Positions 1-8,280 of a stretch of DNA of 64,000 nucleotides are shown one piece after another; within the stretch, counting starts at the first letter, position 1; each line of letters begins with the position of its first letter. A program made the position numbers and the translations under genes. The notes below the pieces were generated by a model. It was not told where the DNA came from and ran no database searches. It saw only the letters and a list, made by a program, of their open reading frames with translations. Origin of the DNA: Gammaproteobacteria bacterium (GTDB lineage: Bacteria > Pseudomonadota > Gammaproteobacteria > Enterobacterales > Alteromonadaceae); assembly GCA_023380515.1 (NCBI GenBank), contig JAMCRH010000170.1:29614-93613 (forward strand). Reading direction: 5' to 3'.

Positions 1-930
1 CGACAGTAAGGGTTTCAACAGGTTCGACGCATCCATAACACCACCAGACGCAGAGCCAGCACCGATTATCGTATGAATCTCGTCAATAAATAGAATGGCA
101 TGCGTTTGTCTGGTGATTTCTTTTAAAAGTGCTTTAAAGCGTTTCTCAAAGTCACCACGATACTTTGTGCCCGCCAATAAACCGCCCATATCAAGGCTGT
201 AAATCACCGCATCGGCCATCACCTCTGGCACGTCGCCTTGGACAATTTTCCAAGCTAAGCCCTCAGCAATAGCGGTTTTACCAACGCCAGCTTCACCGAC
301 GAACAAAGGGTTATTCTTGCGTCGACGACAAAGCACTTGTACTGTTCGCTCGAGCTCCATGTCACGACCGATTAACGGGTCAATTTTACCGGCTTCCGCT
401 CGCTGATTTAAATTCACACAAAAGCGCGCAAGAAAGCTCTGCTCTTCGTTATCAGAGCTCGCTTCTTGACTATCAATCGGTGCGCCTTTCTCTTCCTCGA
501 TGCGCGAGATACCATGGGAAATAAAGTTCACCACATCTAGCCGTGTCACTTCATGTTTATTCAATAAGTAAACAGCCTGTGATTCTTGCTCGCTGAAAAT
601 CGCGACTAAAACGTTGGCGCCCGTAACTTCAGAATTACCAGAAGATTGCACATGGAAAACGGCACGTTGTAATACCCGTTGAAAACCGAGTGTTGGCTGA
701 GTTTCCCCAAGGTCGTCGTCGGGGAAGCGTGGCGTCGAACGGTCAATGTACGTGAGCAAATCACTTTTGAGCGCAGCGAAATCGATGCCACATGCGCGTA
801 AAGCGTCTGCAGCCTCGGGATTGTCGAGCAAGGCGACAAGTAAATGTTCAACGGTCATGAGCTCATGGTGACGCTCACGTGCTAGGCGGAAGGCGTCATT
901 CAACGAGATTTCGAGCGCTTTGTTCAGCAT
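1..930 (-). CDS. clpA: ClpA, ATP-dependent Clp protease ATP-binding subunit (3' end outside window)
   Basis: ClpA is the AAA+ unfoldase that feeds substrates, including N-degron proteins delivered by ClpS, into the ClpP protease in the cytoplasm. Only the first 310 codons are present; the frame is open to the left edge. The N domain (about residues 1-145) begins [14 protein letters not shown], as in enteric ClpA. It is followed by the first AAA+ domain with Walker A GEAGVGKT (lysine at residue 218) and Walker B LFIDEIHT. The ATG at 928-930 is the start that matches the family N-terminus. clpS lies 22 bases upstream on the same strand, the usual clpS-clpA operon, and cspD is divergent beyond it. 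The second AAA+ domain and the ClpP-binding loop lie outside the window. Confidence 0.96.
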   Translation of the reverse strand, partial: MLNKALEISLNDAFRLARERHHELMTVEHLLVALLDNPEAADALRACGIDFAALKSDLLTYIDRSTPRFPDDDLGETQPTLGFQRVLQRAVFHVQSSGNSEVTGANVLVAIFSEQESQAVYLLNKHEVTRLDVVNFISHGISRIEEEKGAPIDSQEASSDNEEQSFLARFCVNLNQRAEAGKIDPLIGRDMELERTVQVLCRRRKNNPLFVGEAGVGKTAIAEGLAWKIVQGDVPEVMADAVIYSLDMGGLLAGTKYRGDFEKRFKALLKEITRQTHAILFIDEIHTIIGAGSASGGVMDASNLLKPLLS

Positions 931-952
931 ACTGCTCTCCTTACTTCACAAA

Positions 953-1270
953 TCATACTTGCTCCATGGTACAGAGCAATGGGTGTTGGTGTTCACGTGC
1001 ATACTGATTCACCTGCACCACTTTCGTTTCTGCAATTTCAGCAGAATAGACCCCGCAAACGGCCTTGCCTCGATGGTGAACTTGCAACATAACCTCCGTG
1101 GCTGCTTCTTGATCAAGACGGAAAAACCGGACGAGCACCTCAATCACAAAATCCATCGGTGTAAAGTCATCATTGTTTAACATCACCTGATACATACGTG
1201 GAGGCTGCAGTTTCAGGTCTGTTGTCTCATCTAAATGATGCTCAGGAATTGAATCGCTAAACCAAGTCAT
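953..1270 (-). CDS. clpS: ClpS, N-end rule adaptor for ClpAP
   Basis: ClpS binds the N domain of ClpA and hands over proteins with destabilising N-terminal residues. The 105-residue product has normal length. The substrate pocket motif [12 protein letters not shown] (about residues 32-43) and the [11 protein letters not shown] segment, with its conserved histidine near 66, are both visible. The first 22 residues are an unstructured N-terminal extension typical of the family, which modulates ClpA. The gene precedes clpA by 22 bases, so both should be read from the promoter candidate at 1299-1328. Confidence 0.96.
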   Translation of the reverse strand: MTWFSDSIPEHHLDETTDLKLQPPRMYQVMLNNDDFTPMDFVIEVLVRFFRLDQEAATEVMLQVHHRGKAVCGVYSAEIAETKVVQVNQYAREHQHPLLCTMEQV

Positions 1271-1298
1271 GACTTAAAAAACACCTTTATTCCTATTC

Positions 1299-1328
1299 AC
1301 TATAGCTAGATTTTTATCACTCTGTCAT
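1299..1328 (-). promoter_or_regulatory. Putative sigma70 promoter for clpS-clpA
   Basis: On the minus strand an ATGACA -35-like box (1328-1323) and a TATAGT -10-like box (1304-1299) are separated by 18 bases. Each matches consensus at five of six positions. The site is about 30 bases upstream of the clpS start codon. This is a by-eye call. Confidence 0.5.
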
Positions 1329-1380
1329 TTTTTTACAGAATGATTCGTTAAAAAATTGTAATAATTTTACCAACAAACGC

Positions 1381-1408
1381 TTGACTATTTTTTGGTCTTA
1401 TCTACATT
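1381..1408 (+). promoter_or_regulatory. Putative sigma70 promoter for cspD
   Basis: TTGACT (1381-1386) and TACATT (1403-1408) are separated by 16 bases in an AT-rich stretch. They imply an untranslated leader of about 140 bases before cspD. Long leaders are common in cold-shock-family genes, but no specific fold was verified. Confidence 0.45.
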
Positions 1409-1556
1409 AACAAATGGTACTGATTGTTCAGAATTTCAAGCACCCTAAATTCAAGGGTCTGAACACACTTAAAATCAGTCTGGCACCCAAACAATAATAA
1501 CAGGTGCGTCCACGACCATTATAACAAAACGACAAACGCAAGAAGGAAGTAGATGT

Positions 1557-1778
1557 ATGGCTACCGGTAAAGTCAAATGGTTCAATAACTCGAAAGGTTT
1601 TGGTTTTATTGAATCTGAGGAGCGCAGTGGTGATATCTTTGCCCACTACTCCACCATTCAAATGGAAGGATACCGTACGCTAAAAGCTGGACAAGAAGTC
1701 GACTTTGAGCTCGAAGAAGGTCCTAAAGGTTTACACGCAATCCATATCGTTCCCCACTCAGCAGATACCAAATCATAA
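1557..1778 (+). CDS. cspD: CspD, cold-shock-domain DNA replication inhibitor
   Basis: A 73-residue single cold-shock domain protein. RNP1 (KGFGFI, residues 13-18) is canonical. RNP2 reads DIFAHYSTI, and this FAHYSTIQMEGYRTLKAGQ signature distinguishes CspD from CspA-type proteins, which carry VFVH. In E. coli, CspD accumulates in stationary phase and binds single-stranded DNA to inhibit replication. An AAGGAAG ribosome site lies about 8 bases before the ATG. The gene is divergent from clpS-clpA, the same neighbourhood as in enterics. A terminator hairpin follows at 1805. Confidence 0.93.
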   Translation: MATGKVKWFNNSKGFGFIESEERSGDIFAHYSTIQMEGYRTLKAGQEVDFELEEGPKGLHAIHIVPHSADTKS

Positions 1779-1804
1779 CATTTGTTGTATCTATGAGTGG
1801 TTGC

Positions 1805-1832
1805 AGCCGGTGTGTTTTGCACACCGGCTTTT
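1805..1832 (+). terminator. Rho-independent terminator of cspD
   Basis: A perfect GCCGGTGTG/CACACCGGC stem (1806-1814 with 1820-1828, plus an A-T closing pair) with a short T-rich loop, followed by TTTT, 27 bases after the cspD stop codon. It is intrinsic for the plus strand only. Confidence 0.85.
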
Positions 1833-1860
1833 CCATTTGGCACAACTAAAACTGTAACCC

Positions 1861-2922
1861 TTAATCATTCATTCCATAAAAACGACGCAATTGATCGCGC
1901 AAATTCGGCGGCGTACCAACAATCGTTAAAGTATCTGTTTGCACGTCATATTCAACTCGGCCACCAAGTAGTTTCTGTTCAAACGCAACACTCAAGCCAC
2001 CACCTTGACCTTGAAATTTCATTAATGAACGCAAGCTTGCTTTGTCGGCTGGAAATGCATCTGGCATATCCAAGCCTTTTTCCTGAGCGAAGCTTTTTAA
2101 TGACGGCGCACCTTGCTCAACTAAACGTTGATCCAATGACTGTAGCTGCACCTGCTCGCCCTGTTGCCACTGCTCACCGCAGTACTCATAGACTTCTTTG
2201 CGAACATCTTGTGCACGCTCTGGCTCAAGGTCAGCACCCGCAATCATGGCCTGTACCGTATTGACTAACTGCTGTGTGCTCGCTTTTGCATTGACGCGTT
2301 CAACACAACCAAGAAAATCCAAGAAGAACTCACCTGCTTTGCGACCGGTGCGGCCTTTCAAAAATGAAACGTAGTAAAGATCATCCGCTTCAGCCTGATA
2401 TTCGGTCAAGTTAATACGCGCCGCCAGTTGCACTTTGCCAACATCGAGTTGCGCGGCTTTGTGCACACTCAAGTCGGGTTGCACCATAACGCCTTCGCGT
2501 ACAGGTAAGTAGCCTACTAACAGAAAACGGTCGCCGCTTTCTTCATAGTCCGCTAGTAACAAAAAGCCCGCTTCACCAACTGCATAGTTGCTTAGTTGTT
2601 GCTGCAATAAACGAGCAACCTGTTGCGATAGTTCGACAAAGCTATTGGCGTCCGTCAACCAATGAGCCAGCAACTTAGGGAATTCAGGCTCAGGAATCGC
2701 CTCGCCGCGCTCACGAGCATCCGCATAGGCTGAGTCGTCAGCACTGACGAAGCTTGCGTACCCTTTGGTTGGCTTCGCTTGGTAAACCTCTGATAGTTCA
2801 GCAAGTAGCGTCACCACTTCAGGGTCGTTCTGCAAGGTTGCAGGGGAAAACCGTACGCCATAATTACCGTCTGGATCTTGATATATTTCGTGCACAATGC
2901 TGGCTGTAACCGTCAGATTCAT
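1861..2922 (-). CDS. yejK: YejK/NdpA, nucleoid-associated protein
   Basis: Nucleoid-associated protein of the 37-kDa NdpA family, cytoplasmic, of poorly defined role. At 353 residues it is close to the usual length of about 335. The family's C-terminal block is plain: LKGRTGRKAGEFFLDFLG in the middle, then FPADKASLRSLMKF and the TLTIVGTPPNLRDQLRRF tail. I start at the ATG at 2920-2922 (MNLTVTASIVHEI) rather than an in-frame ATG six codons upstream, because a GAGAGAGA ribosome site sits correctly for it and the family aligns from there. It is divergent from yejL-yejM, as in enterics. Confidence 0.93.
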   Translation of the reverse strand: MNLTVTASIVHEIYQDPDGNYGVRFSPATLQNDPEVVTLLAELSEVYQAKPTKGYASFVSADDSAYADARERGEAIPEPEFPKLLAHWLTDANSFVELSQQVARLLQQQLSNYAVGEAGFLLLADYEESGDRFLLVGYLPVREGVMVQPDLSVHKAAQLDVGKVQLAARINLTEYQAEADDLYYVSFLKGRTGRKAGEFFLDFLGCVERVNAKASTQQLVNTVQAMIAGADLEPERAQDVRKEVYEYCGEQWQQGEQVQLQSLDQRLVEQGAPSLKSFAQEKGLDMPDAFPADKASLRSLMKFQGQGGGLSVAFEQKLLGGRVEYDVQTDTLTIVGTPPNLRDQLRRFYGMND

Positions 2923-3000
2923 GTCTCTCTCGCTATGCAACCTACTGATTTATGTTAAACTTAAGAAATTGTATTCTACCACGTGAATGAAGAGAGCCCC

Positions 3001-3228
3001 ATGCCGATACTGTCGAAATACGACGAAGAGCGTCAAGAAAAACTCATCAATGAAATTTTAGATTTATTTGCCAATGACAGCTCTCCAAGTGACTTAGCTT
3101 TGATGACCTTAGGCAATGTCACTACCCACATCATTCATAACCATGTTGCTGCGGACAAACGAGAAGCAGTCGCAAGGCAGTTTGGGCAAATTCTGCTACA
3201 ATCCATAGCAAACTCGAGCCAAAGTTAG
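3001..3228 (+). CDS. yejL: YejL family (DUF1414) small protein
   Basis: A 75-residue cytoplasmic protein of unknown function, with the YejL pattern: MPxxSxYxxE at the start, SDLALMTLGNVTTHII in the middle, and RxAVARQFGQxLLQSI at the end. An in-frame ATG six codons upstream exists, but the start at 3001 has the GAAGAGAG ribosome site and matches family length. It lies 39 bases before yejM, so the two are probably cotranscribed. Family membership is clear; the function is not known. Confidence 0.9.
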   Translation: MPILSKYDEERQEKLINEILDLFANDSSPSDLALMTLGNVTTHIIHNHVAADKREAVARQFGQILLQSIANSSQS

Positions 3229-3267
3229 TTCGCTCGCTTCCGAAAAGAATAAATACAAGAGCAGCCC

Positions 3268-4866
3268 ATGGGAAAGTATCAGCAACGAGACCGCATCGCA
3301 CGCTTGATTAGTTGGGGCCACTGGTTCACCTTTGGCAATATTTTCTTATGCTTATTAATCGGCCTTTTGTATGTGGAAAATGCGCTGCCGACCGGTTCTG
3401 CGTTGGGAAATAGTTACATTTTTATTAGTTGGCTCGGCCATTTCGCCTTCTTACCATTCGTTGCTTTTATTATTCTTTTGTTTCCTTTATGTCTAATCGT
3501 GCCATTCTCGAGGTTTCTCCGTGGCTATGCCGCAACCATTGGCACAATTGGCCTCTTTACCCTGCTTTTCGACGGCATATTCTTTCGGCAATATGGCTTC
3601 CATCTCAATACCTATTCACTCAATCAATTAGCACTCGACGCCGAAGAATGGTTTGCCGGTGGCAGCTTTCTCTTATTATCGCTCATCATACTCAGCTTTT
3701 TACTGATTTTTGCGGTTCAGCTCACCCTCGCCAACATAGCCTGGAAGCGTCTCGATTTACTACGTGATCGGTCCTTCGCAAAAGTGTTCACTGCGGTCTT
3801 TATTGCCAGTTTCCTAGCTAGCCACAGCACCCATATATGGGCAGATGCGAACTTATATTCACCGATCACACAACACGATGACTTATTTCCGTTGTCTTAT
3901 CCAACCACAGCCAAATCATTGATGGCTCGTCACGGCTGGATTACCACCGAGCAATTCCAAGGGCGCCAAGACTTATTTAGCCGCGAAGCCCAGTTGCGAG
4001 TGAAGTACCCGACCGGGCCGATGCTCTGTAGTAAAGAATCTAATTCATTAAGTACAACGGTATTTGCTTTCCAACATATGGATGCGGAGACCGCCGCTAA
4101 ACTCACCGCTTCGGTTCCGCAGCTCGAACGTCACCAAGGCCAGCATCTGGCTCATGTCGATAGCGCTGCGGCCATCACTACTTTGCTCTACGGCATTCCT
4201 GATTTGTACAATCAAAGTATTCACCGGCAAGGCCTCCTGCCAGCCTACCTCCGTACGATGCAGGATTTTGCAACACCTGTGCGTCTGCTTGCGTCACCTG
4301 CATTTGGCCGTGATTCTGTGCCGGCAGTCATGCAAGCGGAAACTCGCAGCTGGACCGGTGCGTTACAACCTGGGTTAAATGTCAGTGTCATCTTTGTCAC
4401 GGCCGCAGATATTGACGAGGTAATCACCTACCTTGAGCAAGTTATCGAGTCCGCACAGCCGGTGATAATCACCGGCTTAACCGCCGCAACGGAAAACAGC
4501 AATACCATTCAGCCTGAAGTTTTGAATGTGCCGCTCTGGACTGCGAATATGGACGTATATCCGCGTCAATTAACGACCCTTGAAGATATTATTCCAACTG
4601 TGCTCACTGCGTACATGTCTTGCGCTGAGCAGTTTCGAAATTTCACCAACGGCATTTCTCTGACCCAACCGACTCGAGAATTTCCACGCGTCTACACTGT
4701 GCGCCCTTATTTCTATATATTTGAACAACAGCAAACGACTATCATCGATGCCAATGGCGACATGTTATTGTTTAATCAAGCTGGTGAATTAGTCCCTGGT
4801 GCCGTTCCACCGACTCCGGTGTTTATTCAAAGCTTACGTGAGTTGCAGCGTTTCGCTGATCAATAG
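3268..4866 (+). CDS. yejM: YejM/PbgA/LapC-like inner-membrane sulfatase-fold protein (LPS homeostasis)
   Basis: In E. coli, YejM (PbgA, LapC) senses periplasmic LPS and controls LpxC turnover through LapB and FtsH. This 532-residue product has five predicted N-terminal membrane helices (roughly residues 18-36, 50-76, 84-106, 128-153, 168-186). A periplasmic domain follows, aligning in layout with the alkaline-phosphatase/sulfatase fold; the TTLLYGIPDLYNQSI segment matches the enteric GLFYGISPSYMDG region. It is about 50 residues shorter than the enteric protein and its sulfatase domain is divergent: the usual ITVDGLR-type start reads FAFQHMDAE. It lies between yejL and tRNA-Pro, the conserved context. 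Assignment rests on context plus layout. Confidence 0.85.
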   Translation: MGKYQQRDRIARLISWGHWFTFGNIFLCLLIGLLYVENALPTGSALGNSYIFISWLGHFAFLPFVAFIILLFPLCLIVPFSRFLRGYAATIGTIGLFTLLFDGIFFRQYGFHLNTYSLNQLALDAEEWFAGGSFLLLSLIILSFLLIFAVQLTLANIAWKRLDLLRDRSFAKVFTAVFIASFLASHSTHIWADANLYSPITQHDDLFPLSYPTTAKSLMARHGWITTEQFQGRQDLFSREAQLRVKYPTGPMLCSKESNSLSTTVFAFQHMDAETAAKLTASVPQLERHQGQHLAHVDSAAAITTLLYGIPDLYNQSIHRQGLLPAYLRTMQDFATPVRLLASPAFGRDSVPAVMQAETRSWTGALQPGLNVSVIFVTAADIDEVITYLEQVIESAQPVIITGLTAATENSNTIQPEVLNVPLWTANMDVYPRQLTTLEDIIPTVLTAYMSCAEQFRNFTNGISLTQPTREFPRVYTVRPYFYIFEQQQTTIIDANGDMLLFNQAGELVPGAVPPTPVFIQSLRELQRFADQ

Positions 4867-4930
4867 CTCTACGGCTGATTAGGAATTGATTAAAAAGACG
4901 GCAGTTATTCGGCTAATCTGTTATTGCAGC

Positions 4931-4958
4931 TTGCGATTTGTGTTGAAAGCAGTAAGAT
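4931..4958 (+). promoter_or_regulatory. Putative promoter of tRNA-Pro
   Basis: TTGCGA (4931-4936) and TAAGAT (4953-4958) with 16-base spacing, followed by a GC-rich discriminator just before the tRNA at 4971. A GC-rich discriminator is the usual mark of stringently controlled stable-RNA promoters. Confidence 0.5.
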
Positions 4959-4970
4959 ACAGCGCACGGT

Positions 4971-5047
4971 CGGCGTGTGGCGCAGCTTGGTAGCGCACTG
5001 TCATGGGGTGTCAGGGGTCGCTGGTTCAAATCCAGTCACGCCGACCA
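4971..5047 (+). tRNA. proL: tRNA-Pro (anticodon GGG)
   Basis: A 77-base cloverleaf. The acceptor stem CGGCGTG pairs with CACGCCG, the D stem is GCGC/GCGC, and the anticodon loop ATGGGGT has GGG at 5005-5007. The T arm contains GGTTCAAATCC and a genomically encoded CCA ends at 5047. The anticodon arm CTGTC-loop-GTCAG has one T-T mismatch, also seen in the E. coli proL product, which this sequence closely resembles. The position downstream of yejM matches the enteric location of proL. It decodes CCC (and CCU). Confidence 0.95.
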
Positions 5048-5056
5048 ACAAATTCA

Positions 5057-5092
5057 AAAAAAGGGTTAAAGCGCAGGCTTTAACCCTTTTTT
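5057..5092. terminator. Bidirectional terminator between tRNA-Pro and the S9 peptidase
   Basis: A perfect 10-bp stem GGGTTAAAGC/GCTTTAACCC with a GCAG loop, flanked by A6 on the left and T6 on the right. It can end the tRNA transcript (plus) and the convergent peptidase transcript (minus). Confidence 0.9.
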
Positions 5093-5108
5093 ATGATTTA
5101 AATTCACT

Positions 5109-7088
5109 TTAATCTACTTTTTCACCAATATGCTCAGCGAGAAAATCGAGCATTCGTTGCCAACGTTCAACATTGTTCTCTGGTTTATAGAAACCGTGCC
5201 CTTCCGTTTCCTTGATGAGCTCCGAATAGGGTAGCTCATGCCGTTCAAGCTCTGCCTTGAAATGGTGTAGGTGTTCAATTGGCGCCCGCATATCACGGCC
5301 ACCGTGCACTAGCATCACTGGTCGTGTTAATCGTTGCGCCTGATGTTTGGGTGATTGAGCGCGCAATGCGGCAGTGTCCGTCCCTAACACGCGACGCAGA
5401 TAAGCCATACCAAAATCACTTTGTGGTAAATCGCCACTAGTAAACATGAGTTCTAAATCGTAGAACCCAGAAAATCCGATGGCACATTGATATAACTCGG
5501 GATACTCGATGGCCGACATAACAGCCGCGTAACCACCAAATGACGCTCCGGAAATACACACACGATCCGGATCGATCAGTTTTTCGTTGGCGAGATGTGT
5601 CACACCATCGGCAATATCTGCAATAATCCGGCGTCCCCATTGCTGCAGACCCGCTCGCTCGAAGGCTAGTCCGAAGCCACTCGAACCGCGAAAGTTGGGT
5701 TGCAGCACTGCGTAACCATGGTCTGCGAGAAGTTTCGCTTCCAGATTAATAATACCCATTGAATCACGCATTCCGAGCGGTCCACCATGGGGGATCACCA
5801 CTAACGGGATGTCGCCCGACTTAACATTATTCGGTAGTGTCAGAAGCGCCAGAATGTCGGTACCATCTCGCGCTGTATAGCGAATTGTTTTGGTATGTGG
5901 CAGTTCCACACCTTGTAGCCAAGGTCGGCTTTGCGCCAGTAGTTCGAGTTCGTTTGATTCCCGATTGAATAAGTAGAACTGACGGGATTCATTCGCCGAT
6001 TGCACCGTCAGAATTTGCAACTGATTATCGGCCGTCGCTGAATGGATATGGGCCTGCTGCTTGGGGAACGTCGCAAAGACTCGTAAAAGGCTTTCCGCTT
6101 CACCCTCTTGAGTGCCGTCAGCAAAAAATACATGTTCTATTTCTTCTAGCTCAAAACTTGCGCCAATAACTTCGCTTGGACGTCCCTGGCGAAAACTAAA
6201 CAGCGGCTCCACATCAACTTGTGGGTGTGCGAGCATTAAAGTTTCTTCATTCGTCTCAAAATTATATCGTGCAATACTAAAGGTATCTGTAGTGTTGGCC
6301 GAGAGCCCGACGACTTCGTTACCGTCATGAGTAAATGCAAGCGGAATAAAACCGCCCTCCAGCTCGTCAACTTCGCTAATTTTCACCCAAGGTGCGCGAG
6401 CATTAGCACGGTACAGCATGACCACAAGATTAGGGTTCTCAGTTGAAACACCCCGTGCAAGCCGCACTGTCCCAGTTTGGTCGGTTAATAGTTGAACTTG
6501 CGACCCACGATAGCTGCGTACCGGAATCCGCCCCTCGCTACGTTTGCGACCGCTATCGACTCGCATCCGATATAAATCAAGGAAGGGTTGGGTTTCACGC
6601 ATACTAAACTGAGAAATAAGGACTTCACCATTATGGTTCGGCAAGATATCAACGAGCTCAGCAAACACAAAGTTGCCATCACGTGAGCGAGGTCCAGTCA
6701 GGATGACACGTCGAGAACCATCCGCATCCATCGCGATCAATTCACCGGTTGCAATGGGTTGCTCAAGTGCGCCAATTTCTCGCGCGGTGGTCATTAATAG
6801 ACGATTACTCGTAACCCAGTGAAAGGCACTGACCGACTCATTACCACGTAATTGCGTAACCGAAAGCACCGCACGCGACTGCACATCGAGCACGGTAAGT
6901 CGTATCACTCCTTCGTCATCTCGGCTCGTAGCCGCGAGGTAATCACCTTGGGGAGAGATCTTAATGTCAATGAATTGTACCGGCCGAGCGTAATCAGCTA
7001 AGCTCAATCCACTGTTTGTATTGGCGTATCCCACCACGCTAAAAAACCCGAGCAGCAATACTCCGACTTTTAGCATCAGTCCTTTCAT
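5109..7088 (-). CDS. Exported S9-family (prolyl oligopeptidase-like) serine peptidase
   Basis: A 659-residue protein with a signal peptide (MKGLMLKVGVLLLGFFSVVGYA, cleavage probably after A22). It has a beta-propeller-like N-terminal half and an alpha/beta-hydrolase C-terminal half. The catalytic triad motifs are GASFGG (serine 516), LVHGGRDMRAP (aspartate) and EGHGF (histidine); the oxyanion-side IPHGGPLG is also present. Such enzymes cleave short peptides in the periplasm or outside the cell. The ATG at 7086-7088 gives the full signal peptide. It is monocistronic, ending at the shared terminator at 5057-5092. The exact S9 subfamily (S9C is likely) is not certain. Confidence 0.88.
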   Translation of the reverse strand: MKGLMLKVGVLLLGFFSVVGYANTNSGLSLADYARPVQFIDIKISPQGDYLAATSRDDEGVIRLTVLDVQSRAVLSVTQLRGNESVSAFHWVTSNRLLMTTAREIGALEQPIATGELIAMDADGSRRVILTGPRSRDGNFVFAELVDILPNHNGEVLISQFSMRETQPFLDLYRMRVDSGRKRSEGRIPVRSYRGSQVQLLTDQTGTVRLARGVSTENPNLVVMLYRANARAPWVKISEVDELEGGFIPLAFTHDGNEVVGLSANTTDTFSIARYNFETNEETLMLAHPQVDVEPLFSFRQGRPSEVIGASFELEEIEHVFFADGTQEGEAESLLRVFATFPKQQAHIHSATADNQLQILTVQSANESRQFYLFNRESNELELLAQSRPWLQGVELPHTKTIRYTARDGTDILALLTLPNNVKSGDIPLVVIPHGGPLGMRDSMGIINLEAKLLADHGYAVLQPNFRGSSGFGLAFERAGLQQWGRRIIADIADGVTHLANEKLIDPDRVCISGASFGGYAAVMSAIEYPELYQCAIGFSGFYDLELMFTSGDLPQSDFGMAYLRRVLGTDTAALRAQSPKHQAQRLTRPVMLVHGGRDMRAPIEHLHHFKAELERHELPYSELIKETEGHGFYKPENNVERWQRMLDFLAEHIGEKVD

Positions 7089-7185
7089 GTCGTTAAATTA
7101 CCTTGTCGTCCGCGCTAAACAACAAATGGCTAAAACCACCATTTCAGCACTCATCGTCCATGACGATCATTGAATTTAATTCGTC

Positions 7186-8220
7186 TTAGTCCCCTATTAT
7201 CCCACGAATAAACTCTTCGACAATCAAATCAATGTAAGCAGATGTTACATTCAAATGAGTCACTAGACGCATGCGCGCTGCACTTGAAAGCATGATCCCT
7301 TTCTGACGACAGTGTGCAGCGGTTTTTTGTGCTAATACCGGATCCGTAAATTGCACGTACACCATATTAGTAACTGCGGGCTCTACTTGTACCTGCTCAA
7401 TGCCATGCGCGACTAGTTGTGCCTTCAGTTTAGTTGCTAACAACACGGCATTGTCATGATCAACTTGTAAACGCTGAATATGATGGTCTATCGCATAATC
7501 TATCGCTGCCGCAACAAATCCCGCCTGACGCATTCCACCACCTAGCATCTTGCGCCAACGGCGTGCTTTTGCAATCGTCTCACGGTCGGCCGCTAATACG
7601 GAACCAATGGGTGCGCCTAGCCCTTTCGAAAAACACACCGAAACGCTATCAAACCCATCTGTGAGTGTCTCTAAACTGGCACCGCTGGCAATATGCGCAT
7701 TAAACAGGCGCGCTCCATCAAGGTGTAATTTCAACCCGTGATGCTGAGTAAAGTCGCGCGCAGCATCTAAGAACTTCGTCGGCATCACCTTCCCCGTATG
7801 CGTGTTTTCGAGGGCAAGTAGTCGTGTAACTGGAAAATGCGGGTCATTGGGTTTCACTTTCTTTGCCAGAACCTCGAGGTCGAGTGTTCCATCAGCCTGC
7901 ACAGCAACGGTTTGCGGGACAATCCCCCCAAGCACTGCGGCGCCACCAGCTTCGTAGCGATAGGTATGGTATTCCTCACCGACCAAATACTCTTCACCGC
8001 GTTGACACTGACTGAGTAGTGCGAGCAGATTACTTTGGGTGCCACTGGTGCATAGCAACGCAGACTCTTTATTCAGCATGCGCGCTACACGAGCTTCCAA
8101 TGCGTTGACCGTTTCATCTTCACCGTACACATCATCACCAACGTTGGCATTTGCCATATACTCGCGCATTGCTGCACTTGGTAACGTGACTGTATCACTG
8201 CGTAAATCAATTGTTTTCAT
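7186..8220 (-). CDS. ltaE: Low-specificity L-threonine aldolase
   Basis: A PLP enzyme of fold type I that cleaves L-threonine and L-allo-threonine to glycine and acetaldehyde in the cytoplasm. At 344 residues it has the family length. Visible motifs are DLRSDTVTLPS near the start, GDDVYGEDETVN, the substrate-side HLDGARLFNA, and the PLP lysine in VCFSKGLGAPIGS (K199). The start codon is ATG. It lies between two peptidase genes, consistent with amino acid catabolism, but a terminator at 8236-8261 separates it from the upstream gene, so it likely has its own promoter in a very short space. Confidence 0.93.
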   Translation of the reverse strand: MKTIDLRSDTVTLPSAAMREYMANANVGDDVYGEDETVNALEARVARMLNKESALLCTSGTQSNLLALLSQCQRGEEYLVGEEYHTYRYEAGGAAVLGGIVPQTVAVQADGTLDLEVLAKKVKPNDPHFPVTRLLALENTHTGKVMPTKFLDAARDFTQHHGLKLHLDGARLFNAHIASGASLETLTDGFDSVSVCFSKGLGAPIGSVLAADRETIAKARRWRKMLGGGMRQAGFVAAAIDYAIDHHIQRLQVDHDNAVLLATKLKAQLVAHGIEQVQVEPAVTNMVYVQFTDPVLAQKTAAHCRQKGIMLSSAARMRLVTHLNVTSAYIDLIVEEFIRGIIGD

Positions 8221-8235
8221 AGGCTTCTCGTTAGC

Positions 8236-8261
8236 AAAAAGGCAGCGCGAACGCTGCCTTT
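8236..8261 (-). terminator. Rho-independent terminator of the M13 peptidase gene
   Basis: A perfect GGCAGCG/CGCTGCC stem extended by A-T pairs, with a four-base loop. Read on the minus strand it ends in a T5 run, 20 bases after the stop codon of the M13 peptidase. It lies just upstream of ltaE. Confidence 0.85.
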
Positions 8262-8280
8262 ATCATTCTGATGCGTACTA

